64,000 bases of DNA, from positions 1 to 64,000 of the forward strand of contig CAJTTD010000001.1 in NCBI GenBank assembly GCA_910579205.1. The letters are read 5' to 3'. The notes beneath the pieces are model-generated. The model saw nothing but the letters and a program-made list of their open reading frames with translations. It was not told where the DNA came from and searched no databases. Shown here in pieces: positions 48,642 through 58,789 of the stretch. Source of the DNA: an uncultured Christensenella sp. (GTDB lineage: Bacteria; Bacillota; Clostridia; Christensenellales; Pumilibacteraceae). The position numbers were made by a program, and so were the translations under genes. Numbering within the stretch: the first letter of the stretch is position 1; each line of letters opens with the position of its first letter.

Positions 48642-50960
48642 TCACTTGATCTCGGCAATGGTTACCCCCGCGTCGCCCTCGCCGTAACCGCCGTATCTGT
48701 AATTTTTTACTTTACCGTGTTTTTTCAAATATTGCTGTATGCCTCTTCCGAGCGCGCCCGTTCCTTTGCCGTGCACGATACGGACGATACTGTGCGGCGC
48801 AATATCGGCAATGATCCTGTCTAAAATTTCCACCGCTTCATCCACGGTTTTGCCGAGCAACATTATCTCGCGATTTTCGGGCTCGCGCACAGATCTTTCA
48901 CCGTATCTTTTGTCGGTTCCGACGGGTTTGGGCTCTTCCATCACCGTCAACGACGATAACGGCATATCTGTTTTTACCGAGCCGATAGCTACCGTAACCT
49001 TATTTCCGCGCGGGCGCGAGACTGTGATCCCCTCTTTATTCAATCCCGAAACAAACACGCGCGTCCCGCTTTTAAGGTCGCTTGGATCGGGCGGCACTGC
49101 GGAAGTTGCGGGTATGCGTTCTTCCGTAGGCGCGCCATCCTTGATCTTTTTGGCGATCTTTCTCGCTTCGAATAATGAACTCTCGTTAGCATTTTTGATC
49201 AATTCTTTTATCTCATCGATATATACTTGCGCTTGTTCGGCGTACTCTTCTGCTTGGGCACGAACGGCTGCTCGCGCATTTTCTTTGACCTCCGCGAGCT
49301 TTTTTTCATATTCGAGTTTAAGCCTATGCGCTTCGTTTTTATCGGCTTCAGCCGAATCGCTCAGTTTTTTGCACTTTTCCTCGTATAACATCGCTTGATT
49401 GCGCAAATTTTCCGCTTCGCGCATAACATTGTCGAACGATATTTTTTCCGCACTTAGCGCCGATCTTGCATCTGAGATTATACTGTCGTCAAGACCTAAT
49501 TTTTCGGCGATCTCCAACGCGTAGCTCGATCCCGAAACGCCTTGCAACAACTTGTACGTCGGCTTGAAATTGACATTATCGAATTGCATGCACGCATTTG
49601 CTATGCCGTCGCAACCGAGTGCAAATTCTTTTACGGAATTGAAGTGCGTAGTAACTACTGCGGTAGCGCCCGAAGCGAGTATACGCTTTAATATCGCCAC
49701 GGCAAGCGCCGCGCCCTCGTCGGGGTCGGTACCGTCGCCTACTTCGTCAAGAAGAACGAGCGAGCGATGATCCATTTTTTTTGTAATATCCGAAATATTA
49801 GTCATATGCGCGGAAAAAGTACTGAGCGATTGCTCTATACTCTGTGAATCGCCTATGTCGCAATAAATATTATCGAATATGCACATTTTGCTGTTTTCTT
49901 TTGCGGGCAAAAATATGCCGCTTGCCGCCATCAGAGCAAAAAGTCCCACAGTCTTTAATGCAACTGTTTTACCTCCCGTATTCGGTCCGGATATGCACAG
50001 TATCCGCTTATCGTCGAGAGTTATATCAACGGGCACTACACAGTCGCGCGGTATAAGCGGATGCCGCGCCGCGAGCAAAACTATATTTCCGTCCGTATTT
50101 ATATCGGGCGCGTATGCGTCGATAAATCTACAGTAGTCGGCTTTGGCAAATATTACTCCGCATTGTATGAGTACGTCTCGAGTTTGAAGCAGCGAAGTCG
50201 CCTCAGAAACGACAGTCTTGCTGAGTTCGGACAGTATGCGCGCTATCTCGTATTGTTCTTCTGTCTTGAGCGTGATCAACTCGTTATTTGCTTCCACTAT
50301 CGCAAACGGCTCAACGAACACCGTAGCGCCGGTGCCGGAAACGTCGTGGATAAGTCCTTTTACGTTTGAGCGACATTCGGAGCGCACCGGCACAACATAT
50401 CGCCCGCCGCGCAACGTAACTATGTTGTCCTGCAAATATTTGCTTATATCGCTTTGCCGAGTAAGACCGTCCAAACGCTCTTTGAGCTTTGCATTGGTGC
50501 GCATTATCGCGCGTCGAAGCGAGTACAGCTTTTCGCTCGCACGGTCCTTAAGATCGGTCTCATTTTCGATCGTGTTGTTTATTTCGCGCTCCAAGCCGTC
50601 GTTGGTATTGACCCATGCCGTGATATCCTTTAACGATTCAGCGTCCGAATTTTCGACGCAAGATTTAAGCGAACGCAACGAGGCGATAGCATTCTTGATC
50701 TTTATAAAATCTATCGGCTGTAAAACGGCGCCGACCTTTGCGCGAACTATGATCGGCTCGATATCGTCGAACGACAAATCAGGTCTTCGCATCGCCAATA
50801 CCGAAATTGCGTCGCCCGTCTGCACAAGAAGTTTTTGCGCCGTCCTCAAGTCCGCAACAGGCTCGATATCGGCAATTCTATTCGCCACGACTTCCGACAT
50901 GGCGAACTGCGATATTTGCTCGAGCACAACGTCAAATTCGAGGTTTTTGTATACATTCAT
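48642..50960 (-). CDS. mutS2: Endonuclease MutS2
   Basis: 772 residues. It lacks the mismatch-reading domain of MutS. The ATPase part has Walker A CISGPNTGGKTVALKTVG and Walker B with LLDEVGDGTDPDEGAALA. A long coiled coil (about 510-600) leads to the C-terminal Smr nuclease domain with VRIVHGKGTGALGRGIQQYL. In Firmicutes MutS2 acts on recombination intermediates and on collided ribosomes. It overlaps the U32 gene by one base and is the last gene of the pheST operon. Confidence 0.95.
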   Translation of the reverse strand: MNVYKNLEFDVVLEQISQFAMSEVVANRIADIEPVADLRTAQKLLVQTGDAISVLAMRRPDLSFDDIEPIIVRAKVGAVLQPIDFIKIKNAIASLRSLKSCVENSDAESLKDITAWVNTNDGLEREINNTIENETDLKDRASEKLYSLRRAIMRTNAKLKERLDGLTRQSDISKYLQDNIVTLRGGRYVVPVRSECRSNVKGLIHDVSGTGATVFVEPFAIVEANNELITLKTEEQYEIARILSELSKTVVSEATSLLQTRDVLIQCGVIFAKADYCRFIDAYAPDINTDGNIVLLAARHPLIPRDCVVPVDITLDDKRILCISGPNTGGKTVALKTVGLFALMAASGIFLPAKENSKMCIFDNIYCDIGDSQSIEQSLSTFSAHMTNISDITKKMDHRSLVLLDEVGDGTDPDEGAALAVAILKRILASGATAVVTTHFNSVKEFALGCDGIANACMQFDNVNFKPTYKLLQGVSGSSYALEIAEKLGLDDSIISDARSALSAEKISFDNVMREAENLRNQAMLYEEKCKKLSDSAEADKNEAHRLKLEYEKKLAEVKENARAAVRAQAEEYAEQAQVYIDEIKELIKNANESSLFEARKIAKKIKDGAPTEERIPATSAVPPDPSDLKSGTRVFVSGLNKEGITVSRPRGNKVTVAIGSVKTDMPLSSLTVMEEPKPVGTDKRYGERSVREPENREIMLLGKTVDEAVEILDRIIADIAPHSIVRIVHGKGTGALGRGIQQYLKKHGKVKNYRYGGYGEGDAGVTIAEIK

Positions 50961-53083
50961 TATTTAAGCCCTTTGTTTAGATTACCGCGCGTGTATGCCC
51001 CGTTGTATTTGCCGTCAAGCACCGATTTTATTTCTTTTGACGACGATGCGGTAAAATCATAATATATATTTTTGTTCCGTCCTATTTTTGCTGTGTCGAG
51101 ATAATGCGGAACGCAATTAAGTAATTTCCAATAACAATGCGAGACTTTATATCGTTTTAAAGCAAATTTCCTATCGCTTTCATCCGTCAACATATAGTTG
51201 CCCGAACAGTTGAGGCATTTTTGATGCGGGCAATGGCACAACGTCATAAGCGGCGCATATCCGAAAGCATATATCCATGCGTCATCGTCTAATTCGTCCG
51301 CTTCAAACGAACATATGTGCGGTCTGTCAAACTTGCCAATTATATTATGCCCTACGCCAAGTAAGATCGGCTTGTCGGTCAACTTTAAACCGTACAGATT
51401 ATTCGATATTACGCCGTCGAACATGGGAAGATCTATGGCTTCTTTCAATACGTTTCTGTCCGTACCGCGCATTGTTACGGGCAAGGCAAGCAAAATAGGC
51501 TTGTTTATAAATGACGGCTTGTTCGGTATGTTCGCATAATCGCGCGGCACAAGCGCGATATGATCGACACGATCTACAATATTAGGATCGAGATTTTCAA
51601 AACTTTCCACGGCGATCATAATGCCGCTGCCGTTAAATTGGTTATATTCGATTTCGAACGGCAAAGTTTGTGTGCGTTTGGGCGCGTTACGCGATATTAT
51701 GTCTTTCCGCAATGCCGCATATGTGTTTCGTCTAAGCTTATTTATCTCCGATATCGGCATAAACAGCTCGCCGTCGATGTCGGCGCGGATATTAGGTAAA
51801 AAAGGATCGTCCGAAACTTTGCCGAAAACGCGGCTTATATCGTCCAATGAGATCGATCTCGATATTGCGGGCTGCGGCACGAACGTGCCGACGGTTTCCG
51901 TTCGGCTATCGTAGGCGCGCACTACAACGCGCGGATACTCTCCCGCTTTTAATATAACGTCAACGTCTATGGGAATACGCCGCTCGGTCTTACTCAGCTC
52001 TTCGGAAAGAGCGCCGTCAAAAGTTTTACGCAGTTCGTCTCCCGCGGCACACCCGTTTCCGTCGGCGATTATTTCCCCGCCGCAAACGCTTGCTCCGCAA
52101 ATCTCTCGTCCTTTGCGCATTACTTTGAAACCGTCGTTAGGATGAGCTTTTACAGACGTTATAAGTTTTTTGCCCTTAACGCGTTCGATATTACCGCACG
52201 ATATGCCTATATTAGACTGAGATTTTGAATATACGACGTTAAACGCCGCATTCGGCTCAATATACGCCGAGCAATAGTCTCCGCGGTTAAATACCGATTT
52301 CAACGCGTTTACGGCTACTTCCGACGGCATATTCGACTTATACACTTTGACCGCTTGCGCAACATATTCGTCCGAGCGCATGCGCCCTTCTATCTTTATT
52401 GCGTCCACGCCGAGGTCTTGTAGTCTCCCGAGGTCTTTATATAAACAGAGGTCTTTGGCGGAAAGCAGATAACCGTCGCCCCAACCGTCCGACTTATAAC
52501 GTTTGCGGCATAGCTGCATGCATTTACCGCGATTACCGCTGTACGACGAAGCCAATGACGAAAAATAGCAATTACCCGAAAAGCATATGCATAACGCGCC
52601 TTGCACAAAGTACTCGGTTTCTATACCAGTTTTGCAGATAGCCGAAATATCTTTCGGCAATGTTTCGCGCGCCAATACGACGCGTTTAAGCCCCATGTCT
52701 AAAAGCGCTTTAGCGCCTTCCGCATTATGAACTCCCATTTGCGTGCTTGCGTGTAACGGCATCTTTGGCAGTTTATGCTTAAGCTCCTTTATAAATCGCA
52801 CGTCCTGTACTATGGCGCTATCTACGCCAATGTCGTATGCATACTCGGCAAATTCGAGTGCTTTGGCGATCTCTCGGTCTTTTATAAGCGTGTTAAGCGT
52901 AACGAATACTTTTACGCCGAACAGATGAGCATACTCGACTGCGTTTTTAAGTCCGGCAAGATCAAAATTATCGGCTTTTGCGCGCGCGCCGAAAAGCGGC
53001 ATTCCGAGATACACGGCGTCGGCGCCGTTGTTTACCGCCGCACGTAAAGCGGAATAAGAACCTGCGGGCGCTACTAATTGCAT
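50960..53083 (-). CDS. Peptidase U32 family protein with DUF3656 domain (RlhA-like)
   Basis: 707 residues. The N-terminal barrel begins LVAPAGSYSALRAAVNNGADAVYLG. The signature region has cysteines in ALCICFSGNCYFSS and GKCMQLCRKRY, proposed iron-sulfur ligands in related RlhA and TrhP proteins, and the motif DAIKIEGRMRSDEYVA. The C-terminal DUF3656 part follows. Relatives hydroxylate 23S rRNA C2501 or tRNA uridine; which applies here is unknown. It shares single-base overlaps with pheT and mutS2. Confidence 0.85.
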   Translation of the reverse strand: MQLVAPAGSYSALRAAVNNGADAVYLGMPLFGARAKADNFDLAGLKNAVEYAHLFGVKVFVTLNTLIKDREIAKALEFAEYAYDIGVDSAIVQDVRFIKELKHKLPKMPLHASTQMGVHNAEGAKALLDMGLKRVVLARETLPKDISAICKTGIETEYFVQGALCICFSGNCYFSSLASSYSGNRGKCMQLCRKRYKSDGWGDGYLLSAKDLCLYKDLGRLQDLGVDAIKIEGRMRSDEYVAQAVKVYKSNMPSEVAVNALKSVFNRGDYCSAYIEPNAAFNVVYSKSQSNIGISCGNIERVKGKKLITSVKAHPNDGFKVMRKGREICGASVCGGEIIADGNGCAAGDELRKTFDGALSEELSKTERRIPIDVDVILKAGEYPRVVVRAYDSRTETVGTFVPQPAISRSISLDDISRVFGKVSDDPFLPNIRADIDGELFMPISEINKLRRNTYAALRKDIISRNAPKRTQTLPFEIEYNQFNGSGIMIAVESFENLDPNIVDRVDHIALVPRDYANIPNKPSFINKPILLALPVTMRGTDRNVLKEAIDLPMFDGVISNNLYGLKLTDKPILLGVGHNIIGKFDRPHICSFEADELDDDAWIYAFGYAPLMTLCHCPHQKCLNCSGNYMLTDESDRKFALKRYKVSHCYWKLLNCVPHYLDTAKIGRNKNIYYDFTASSSKEIKSVLDGKYNGAYTRGNLNKGLK

Positions 53084-55455
53084 CAGCGCAATTTTGCTCC
53101 GAATTCGGAGCCGAGCATACTGAGTATTTCGTCCATGAACTGTTTTATTTCCTTATCGGACAGAGTAGCTTCATCGGGCTGCAACCGCACGGAGAACGCC
53201 ACGCTCTTATATCCCGCGGGTATTTGCTCGCCTTCGTACACGTCGAACAACTTGACATCGGATATATAACGGTTGATCTTTTTAACGGCACTGAGCATAT
53301 TGCCCACAGCGGTGTCTTTATCCACTATCACAGCCAAGTCTCTGTCTACAGGGTGAAGCTTGGATATCGGTTTGAATTTGGCGATGCCGATAGGCTTTTC
53401 GAGAATATCGGTAACATCGAGTTGCGCGACATACACATTGTTAGGCAGATCGTAATTTTCGCAAACGAGCGGGTGCAATTTACCGAAGTCGCCTAATATC
53501 CCGCCGCGATCCACGGACAGCGATTGTTTGGGATGAAGATATGTGGCTTTAGACGAAGAGTACTCGGGATCGACACCGAAAAGCTTTAACAGCTCGCCTA
53601 CAACTGCCTTGACCGTATAGAAATCTCCGTCGTTGCACAAGCCCAAACAAACGACGTCTCGCTCTTGCGGAAGTTGGGTAAGCGGAAGTTTGTCGGCAAT
53701 AAAGACTTTTCCCGCTTCAAAAAAGCGCATAACGTCGTTTTTGCGCGAACAGTTGCGCGCTATCGATGCAAGCATCGATGACACAAGCTGCGTACGCATG
53801 ACCGATATATCGCGACTGATGGGGTTCAACAGCGGTATCTCGTTGCGCAACGTGCTGTCTTTTTCTATTAAAAGCTTGTCCGCCGCATCGGGCGAAATAA
53901 ACGAATAGTTGAGCGTTTCATCGAATCCGAACGCTCTAAGCCTATTTTTCAATTCGTTTACGTTGCTGTCGTGTACGCTCAACCCGCCTTTAGTCTGTGC
54001 GGTATTTTCCGAATATGTGGAAATTATATTGTCGTAGCCGTAAAAGCGCATAATGTCTTCGGCAAGATCCGCGTAGCCGTCGATATCTTCCCTTATGAGC
54101 GGCACCTTGCAGCATAGAGTTTTGCCTTCGGTTTTGACAGAAATACCTTGCTTTTTCAATATGCTCTTTATCGTATCGAGTTCTATATCGATGCCGAGCA
54201 AACCGCAAATCTCTTCCTTTGTCGTGCGAATGATCTTTTCGGTCGGCGCAGTAGCACAGTCGGATACCGATCCCGCGCAAATGCTCCCGCATTTAAGCTT
54301 ATACACAAGCGCCAAAGCACGTTCCGAACCAAGTTCTACCGACTGCCAATCCACGCCTTTCTCAAATCTCGCCGACGAATCGGAGCGCAGACCGATCTTG
54401 CGAGACGAACGGCGGATATTGCTGCGTTCGAATCTCGCCGCTTCTAAAAACACGTTTTGGGTGTCGGGAAAAATGCTCGTATACTCGCCGCCCATTATTC
54501 CCGCAATAGCAAGCGGTTTAACGGTATCGGCAATGATCAAGACGTCTTTCACCGAATATTCTTTCCCGTCGAGAGCTGTTATTTTCTCGCCGTCCTTTCC
54601 CTTGCGAATTATTATCTTTTCGTCGATATACCGACGGTCGAACGCGTGTAACGGTTGACCCATTTCGAGCAAAACGTAATTAGTTATGTCTACAAGATTA
54701 TTTATAGGCCGCACGCCGCACGATCTCAGTCTTTGACGCATCCATTTAGGCGATCTTTCTATTTTAACGTCCTTTATTATGCGTCCGACATATCTGCTGC
54801 ACAGTTCTTTATTTTCGATAATTACGGGCGGTATTTCGCATTCCGATACGCATTTATACTTAAGGTCGGGCATCTTGAACGGTTTATCGAGCAATATGGA
54901 TATTTCGCGCGCAAGATTAACTATCGCTTGACAGTCGGGTCTGTTTGCGGTTATGGAAACATCCAATACCGTATCGTCCAAACCGAGAGTATGCAGTATG
55001 TTGTCGCCCGCAACGCTGTCGTTCGGCAATATCAATATTCCGTCTACGCTCGCACCGTCTACAATGTCGTCGTCAACGCACAGCTCGCTGCCCGAACACA
55101 ACATACCGAAACTGTCTACTCCGCGCAACTTGGCGGCGGCTAAGGTTTTGCCGTTCGGTAAAGTAGCGCCCACAGTCGCAACGGGGACGAGATCGCCCGC
55201 CTTAACGTTTTGCGCGCCCGTTACTATTTGAACGGTTTCACCGCCGATGTCAATTTGGCAGATCCATAATTTATCCGAATTTTCATGATGAGTAATGGAT
55301 TTTACATGTCCCACTACAACACCCGTAATATCTTTACGCGGCTCTATTATCTCTTCTACCTCAAAGCCTATAGACAATAGTTTGTCCGCAAGCTCTTGAG
55401 GCGTGATGCCGCCGATGTCTACATAATCTTTTAACCAACCGAGAGGTAATTTCAT
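53083..55455 (-). CDS. pheT: Phenylalanyl-tRNA synthetase beta subunit
   Basis: 790 residues. In order: MKLPLGWLKDYVDIG, the tRNA-binding EMAP-like domain (VVVGHVKSITHHENSDKLWI), B3/B4 editing domain (IKDVKIERSPKWMRQRLRSCGVRPINNLVDITNY), B5, the catalytic-like core (LRAFGFDETLNYSFISP) and the anticodon-binding domain near the C-terminus (KPISKLHPVDRDLAVIVD). It forms the alpha2-beta2 enzyme with PheS. RBS lies in the 12-base gap after pheS. Confidence 0.97.
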   Translation of the reverse strand: MKLPLGWLKDYVDIGGITPQELADKLLSIGFEVEEIIEPRKDITGVVVGHVKSITHHENSDKLWICQIDIGGETVQIVTGAQNVKAGDLVPVATVGATLPNGKTLAAAKLRGVDSFGMLCSGSELCVDDDIVDGASVDGILILPNDSVAGDNILHTLGLDDTVLDVSITANRPDCQAIVNLAREISILLDKPFKMPDLKYKCVSECEIPPVIIENKELCSRYVGRIIKDVKIERSPKWMRQRLRSCGVRPINNLVDITNYVLLEMGQPLHAFDRRYIDEKIIIRKGKDGEKITALDGKEYSVKDVLIIADTVKPLAIAGIMGGEYTSIFPDTQNVFLEAARFERSNIRRSSRKIGLRSDSSARFEKGVDWQSVELGSERALALVYKLKCGSICAGSVSDCATAPTEKIIRTTKEEICGLLGIDIELDTIKSILKKQGISVKTEGKTLCCKVPLIREDIDGYADLAEDIMRFYGYDNIISTYSENTAQTKGGLSVHDSNVNELKNRLRAFGFDETLNYSFISPDAADKLLIEKDSTLRNEIPLLNPISRDISVMRTQLVSSMLASIARNCSRKNDVMRFFEAGKVFIADKLPLTQLPQERDVVCLGLCNDGDFYTVKAVVGELLKLFGVDPEYSSSKATYLHPKQSLSVDRGGILGDFGKLHPLVCENYDLPNNVYVAQLDVTDILEKPIGIAKFKPISKLHPVDRDLAVIVDKDTAVGNMLSAVKKINRYISDVKLFDVYEGEQIPAGYKSVAFSVRLQPDEATLSDKEIKQFMDEILSMLGSEFGAKLR

Positions 55456-55467
55456 TTCTGTGCTCCT

Positions 55468-56481
55468 TTATCTGAAATTGCGCAAAAACCGCACGTCGTT
55501 TTCCCAAAGCAACTTTATATCGTTGATAGCGCACTGTATCATGGTTATTCTGTCCAGACCTACGCCGAAAGCAAAACCGTGGTACACATTAGGATCGATA
55601 CCGCAATTTTCCAATACGCGTCTGTTTACCATGCCAGCGCCTAAAATTTCTATCCAGCCCGTGTTTTTACAGACCCTGCACCCTTTTCCGCCGCAATTAA
55701 AACACGATGCGTCCACTTCTACGCTCGGCTCTGTAAACGGGAAATAGCTCGGACGGAAGCGAATTACAGTCTGCTCGCCGAATATGAATTTTGCAAACCC
55801 TTCCAGCGTGCCTTTAAGGTCGCAAAGCGTTACATTTTTATCGACCACGAGGCATTCCATTTGATGGAACACGGGCGAATGCGACGAATCGTCGTCGTTG
55901 CGGTAAACTCTGCCCGGACATATCATTTTTATAGGCGGCTTGAACTTTTCCATCAAACGTATCTGTCCGCCCGATGTTTGCGTGCGCAACAAAATATTAT
56001 CGTTTATAAAGAATGTGTCTTGCATGTCGCGCGCGGGATGATCGAGCGGAATGTTAAGCGCTTGAAAATTATAATAATCGGTCTCTATTTCGGGGCTGTC
56101 GTATACAACGTAACCGTTACCGACAAAGTAGTCTATCAATTTGTTTCTTATGCGGTTGAGCGGATGCAACGCGCCCACTTCCGTTACGGGTTTATCGATA
56201 GACAAGTCTATTTTATCGTTTTCCAATGCAGCGGAAATAGCGGCTTTGTGCAATCTGACTTCCGCTTCGTTGCACTTATCTTGTATAGCGACACGAATAT
56301 CGTTTATTTCTTTGCCGACTTGAGGTTTCTGCTCCGGCGGCAGATCTTTTAAAGACTTCATCAATGCGGTCAATGTTCCCGATTTTCCGAACATCGACGT
56401 TTTAAATTCCGAAAGTTCGCGTTCGGAATTTACGGTCTCGAGCTTTTTTAGCGCGTCGGTCAATATTTGATTTAACTGCAT
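55468..56481 (-). CDS. pheS: Phenylalanyl-tRNA synthetase alpha subunit
   Basis: 337 residues. The ATG at 56481 is chosen for its GGAGGACAC ribosome site; the frame is open a little further back. An N-terminal coiled coil is followed by the class II core: HPARDMQDTFFI (motif 1 region), ICPGRVYRNDDDSSHSPVFHQ (motif 2) and HGFAFGVGLDRITM (motif 3). It charges tRNA-Phe. The zinc-like cysteines CFNCGGKGCRVC in the middle are an insertion also seen in many Firmicutes. Confidence 0.97.
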   Translation of the reverse strand: MQLNQILTDALKKLETVNSERELSEFKTSMFGKSGTLTALMKSLKDLPPEQKPQVGKEINDIRVAIQDKCNEAEVRLHKAAISAALENDKIDLSIDKPVTEVGALHPLNRIRNKLIDYFVGNGYVVYDSPEIETDYYNFQALNIPLDHPARDMQDTFFINDNILLRTQTSGGQIRLMEKFKPPIKMICPGRVYRNDDDSSHSPVFHQMECLVVDKNVTLCDLKGTLEGFAKFIFGEQTVIRFRPSYFPFTEPSVEVDASCFNCGGKGCRVCKNTGWIEILGAGMVNRRVLENCGIDPNVYHGFAFGVGLDRITMIQCAINDIKLLWENDVRFLRNFR

Positions 56482-56546
56482 GTGTCCTCCGTTGTCTGTC
56501 GGTCGGCAAAATTCCATCCGACGGTTGAATTTTTTCTAAAATAAAA

Positions 56547-56772
56547 GCCCCTGTCATCGGGGCGTGCGAAACGCGGTACCACCCGAATTGGGACTCGATT
56601 TTGCTCATAACGCGGCTACGCCGTTACTTAACGCTTAACAGCTTGGGCAACGGTACTCGTACGGTGAATATATTTGACATGCGCCGCCTTTCAGCCGAGA
56701 GCAGCTCTCTGTTATTATGTCGTTTCTTATGCCGTACTCAAACGTATCTATCGACCGAATAATATCGGTCTT
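56547..56772 (-). promoter_or_regulatory. T-box leader of the pheST-U32-mutS2 operon
   Basis: On the minus strand the leader has a Stem I region with GAGAGCTGCTCTCGGCTGAAAG (split here only in reading), the T-box sequence TGGTACCGCG (within 56572-56583), and a terminator GCCCC/GGGGC (56547-56563) followed by TTTTATTTT. A TTC triplet (Phe) followed by A at 56666-56668 is a suitable specifier. Uncharged tRNA-Phe would prevent the terminator and allow transcription. Confidence 0.9.
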
Positions 56773-56778
56773 TTTATA

Positions 56779-56807
56779 ATTGTACCACAGACATACTATT
56801 AAATCAA
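56779..56807 (-). promoter_or_regulatory. Promoter of the T-box operon
   Basis: Minus strand TTGATT (56802-56807), 17-nt spacer, TACAAT (56779-56784) with TGG before it (extended -10). Confidence 0.8.
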
Positions 56808-56838
56808 CCGTTTTCTATAAAGATTAAATAAAAATTAT

Positions 56839-57519
56839 CTATCGGTCTACGACCAAGTCAAGCATATCGCCTATAGTGGAAGCATTCAAATACGTGGGCG
56901 GAACTTCTCCTATTATTATCATTTCGCTCATCAATACTTGAGTCGTAGTCTTGATCGTAGACGGCAAGCCGGGAACAGCCACCGACACAGATCCCGTCAA
57001 TGTCAAGTAAATACTGTGCAGAGTTTGATTGATGCCCGACGAAGAGAACACAGACGTTATCTTTGTCTGAGTAGAACCGACTAAATAAATCTTGATATTG
57101 ATATCAGGACCTAAACCGGTAAATAAAGTTACACCGCTCAACGAGCCGACGGGGATATTTATACCGTCTTGACCTATGACGTTTATGTTTTTTTGCGCGG
57201 CAAGCGTTATGTCTTGCGCCAATGTACTTATTGCCGTAGAATCTATTTGCACGCTGCGTATCTTACCGTCGCTGTCTCTTTCCACACTGACAAACTCGCT
57301 GTCGGAATGCCCGCTCATAATATCTATTACGGCGTTACCTACCGCATCGGCTGCAACGGCTTTGATTTTTTCGTTGGAAATAGCTACGATCATGGGATTG
57401 ACATTGCTCGTAATAAATACGACGGCGGCAACGACGATAGCAATGATAAACAAAAACACTATCAACAATTTTGTACGCACACCGCGTTTCTTTTTGACAA
57501 CTTTACAACCGCAACGCAT
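56839..57519 (-). CDS. yunB: Sporulation protein YunB
   Basis: 226 residues from the ATG at 57519; a longer frame runs into the terminator of the next operon. A basic N-terminus (CKVVKKKRGVRTK) precedes one membrane helix (about 18-40). The rest is the YunB domain: NEKIKAVAADAVGNAVIDIM, SVERDSDGKIRSVQIDS, INIPVGSLSGVTLFTGLGPDI and NQTLHSIYLTLTGSVSV. YunB is made in the mother cell in Bacillus and is required for normal spores; the molecular function is unknown. It is a good marker of spore formation. Confidence 0.88.
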   Translation of the reverse strand: MRCGCKVVKKKRGVRTKLLIVFLFIIAIVVAAVVFITSNVNPMIVAISNEKIKAVAADAVGNAVIDIMSGHSDSEFVSVERDSDGKIRSVQIDSTAISTLAQDITLAAQKNINVIGQDGINIPVGSLSGVTLFTGLGPDINIKIYLVGSTQTKITSVFSSSGINQTLHSIYLTLTGSVSVAVPGLPSTIKTTTQVLMSEMIIIGEVPPTYLNASTIGDMLDLVVDR

Positions 57520-57583
57520 AAAGATATATATGCTTAACTGCAGTGCAATGATACCCTTTGCGATAAAGTAAAATTCATATAAA

Positions 57584-57612
57584 AATGCGACCGCCGTTAC
57601 AGCGATCGCATT
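57584..57612 (-). terminator. Terminator of the phosphonate operon
   Basis: Minus strand AATGCGA (57606-57612) pairs with TCGCATT (57584-57590), with inner C-G pairs, followed by TTTTTAT. It lies 28 bases after the aepY stop. Confidence 0.8.
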
Positions 57613-57640
57613 CAAAAGTAAACCACATGATTATGCTATT

Positions 57641-58765
57641 CTATTTAAGAGACGCCAAATATTCTACGAAATTATTTTTATTCTCCAATGCCGTCGTAGT
57701 CGGTCTGCCGAGATCGGCGCGCGAACCTATAGAACATTTAACTTCTATAAACGAAAGGCCTTTGCGGGTTTTAGCGGCTTTTAATTCGCTATCCAGTTCA
57801 TCTATCGTACTTACGCTCGACGTATTGCCGTATCCGCAAGCTTTGGCAATCGACGGTAGATCGATACTATTAGAAACCGTAGGCATGCCGCCCACCGTTT
57901 CGTGAGCACCGTTGTTTATGACTATATGTACCAAATTATTCGGTTTGATCGATCCTATTACCGCCATTGCGCCCATATGCATGAGCGCTGCGCCGTCGCC
58001 GTCTATACACCATATTTTTTGATCGGGTTTGTTCAATGCAATACCCAACGCTATCGAAGAACTATGCCCCATAGATCCGACTGTCAAAAAGTCGTATTTA
58101 TGTTCTTGACCGTTGCTTTCGCGAATCTCAAACAGCTCTCTCGACGCCTTGCCCGTTGTGGAAACTATCGGATCGTTGCCGCTAACGTCCGAGATCCTAC
58201 GTACAATTTCTTCTCTGCTAAGCAAATTGCCGTTCTTGTACTCTACCTTTTCCGAATATGACAGCGCGCCTTTTTTAATGACAAAAGCGACCTGTTTGCC
58301 CGCGCGCAAAAGCGGTTGCCAAGCTTGTATCTGCGCCGCAACTTCGGCGGCTTGTGTCGTCTTGTCTATTACGAAATTGGCGATATCCATATCGTCCAGC
58401 AAATTTAAAGTAACCGCGCCTTGATATATGTGCTGCGGCTCGTCGTGAACGCCCGGTTCGCCGCGCCAACCTATGACGAATATGCACGGTATGGCATACA
58501 CTTTATCGTTGAGCAGCGATGCGACGGGATTTATTATATTGCCCTGACCGCTGTTTTGCATATACACTACGGGTACGTTTTTTGTAGCCAAATGATAGCC
58601 CGCGGCAATGGCTGCGCTGTTGCCCTCGTTAGCAGCGATTATATGATGCTTGGGGTCTACGCCGTATACGTTGATCAAATAGTCGCACAGTGCGCGCAAC
58701 TGTGAATCGGGAACGCCCGTAAAAAAGTCGGCGTTCAACTGTTTAACAAATTCTTGTACGATCAT
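57641..58765 (-). CDS. aepY: Phosphonopyruvate decarboxylase
   Basis: 374 residues, one thiamine-diphosphate unit. The N-terminal half has FFTGVPDSQLRALCDYL and AANEGNSAAIAAGYHLAT with the catalytic Glu. The C-terminal half has the cofactor motif starting DGDGAALMHMGAM and continuing to NNGAHETVGGMPT. It decarboxylates phosphonopyruvate to phosphonoacetaldehyde, pulling the unfavourable PEP mutase reaction. It directly follows aepX and is the last gene of the operon. Confidence 0.95.
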   Translation of the reverse strand: MIVQEFVKQLNADFFTGVPDSQLRALCDYLINVYGVDPKHHIIAANEGNSAAIAAGYHLATKNVPVVYMQNSGQGNIINPVASLLNDKVYAIPCIFVIGWRGEPGVHDEPQHIYQGAVTLNLLDDMDIANFVIDKTTQAAEVAAQIQAWQPLLRAGKQVAFVIKKGALSYSEKVEYKNGNLLSREEIVRRISDVSGNDPIVSTTGKASRELFEIRESNGQEHKYDFLTVGSMGHSSSIALGIALNKPDQKIWCIDGDGAALMHMGAMAVIGSIKPNNLVHIVINNGAHETVGGMPTVSNSIDLPSIAKACGYGNTSSVSTIDELDSELKAAKTRKGLSFIEVKCSIGSRADLGRPTTTALENKNNFVEYLASLK

Positions 58766-58789
58766 TGTTTTTCGTTCTCCGTTGCGATC

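Noticed and set aside
50218..50967. Plus-strand open frame of 249 codons opposite mutS2
   Set aside because: It is the antisense shadow of a conserved gene, Ser-rich and without recognisable motifs.
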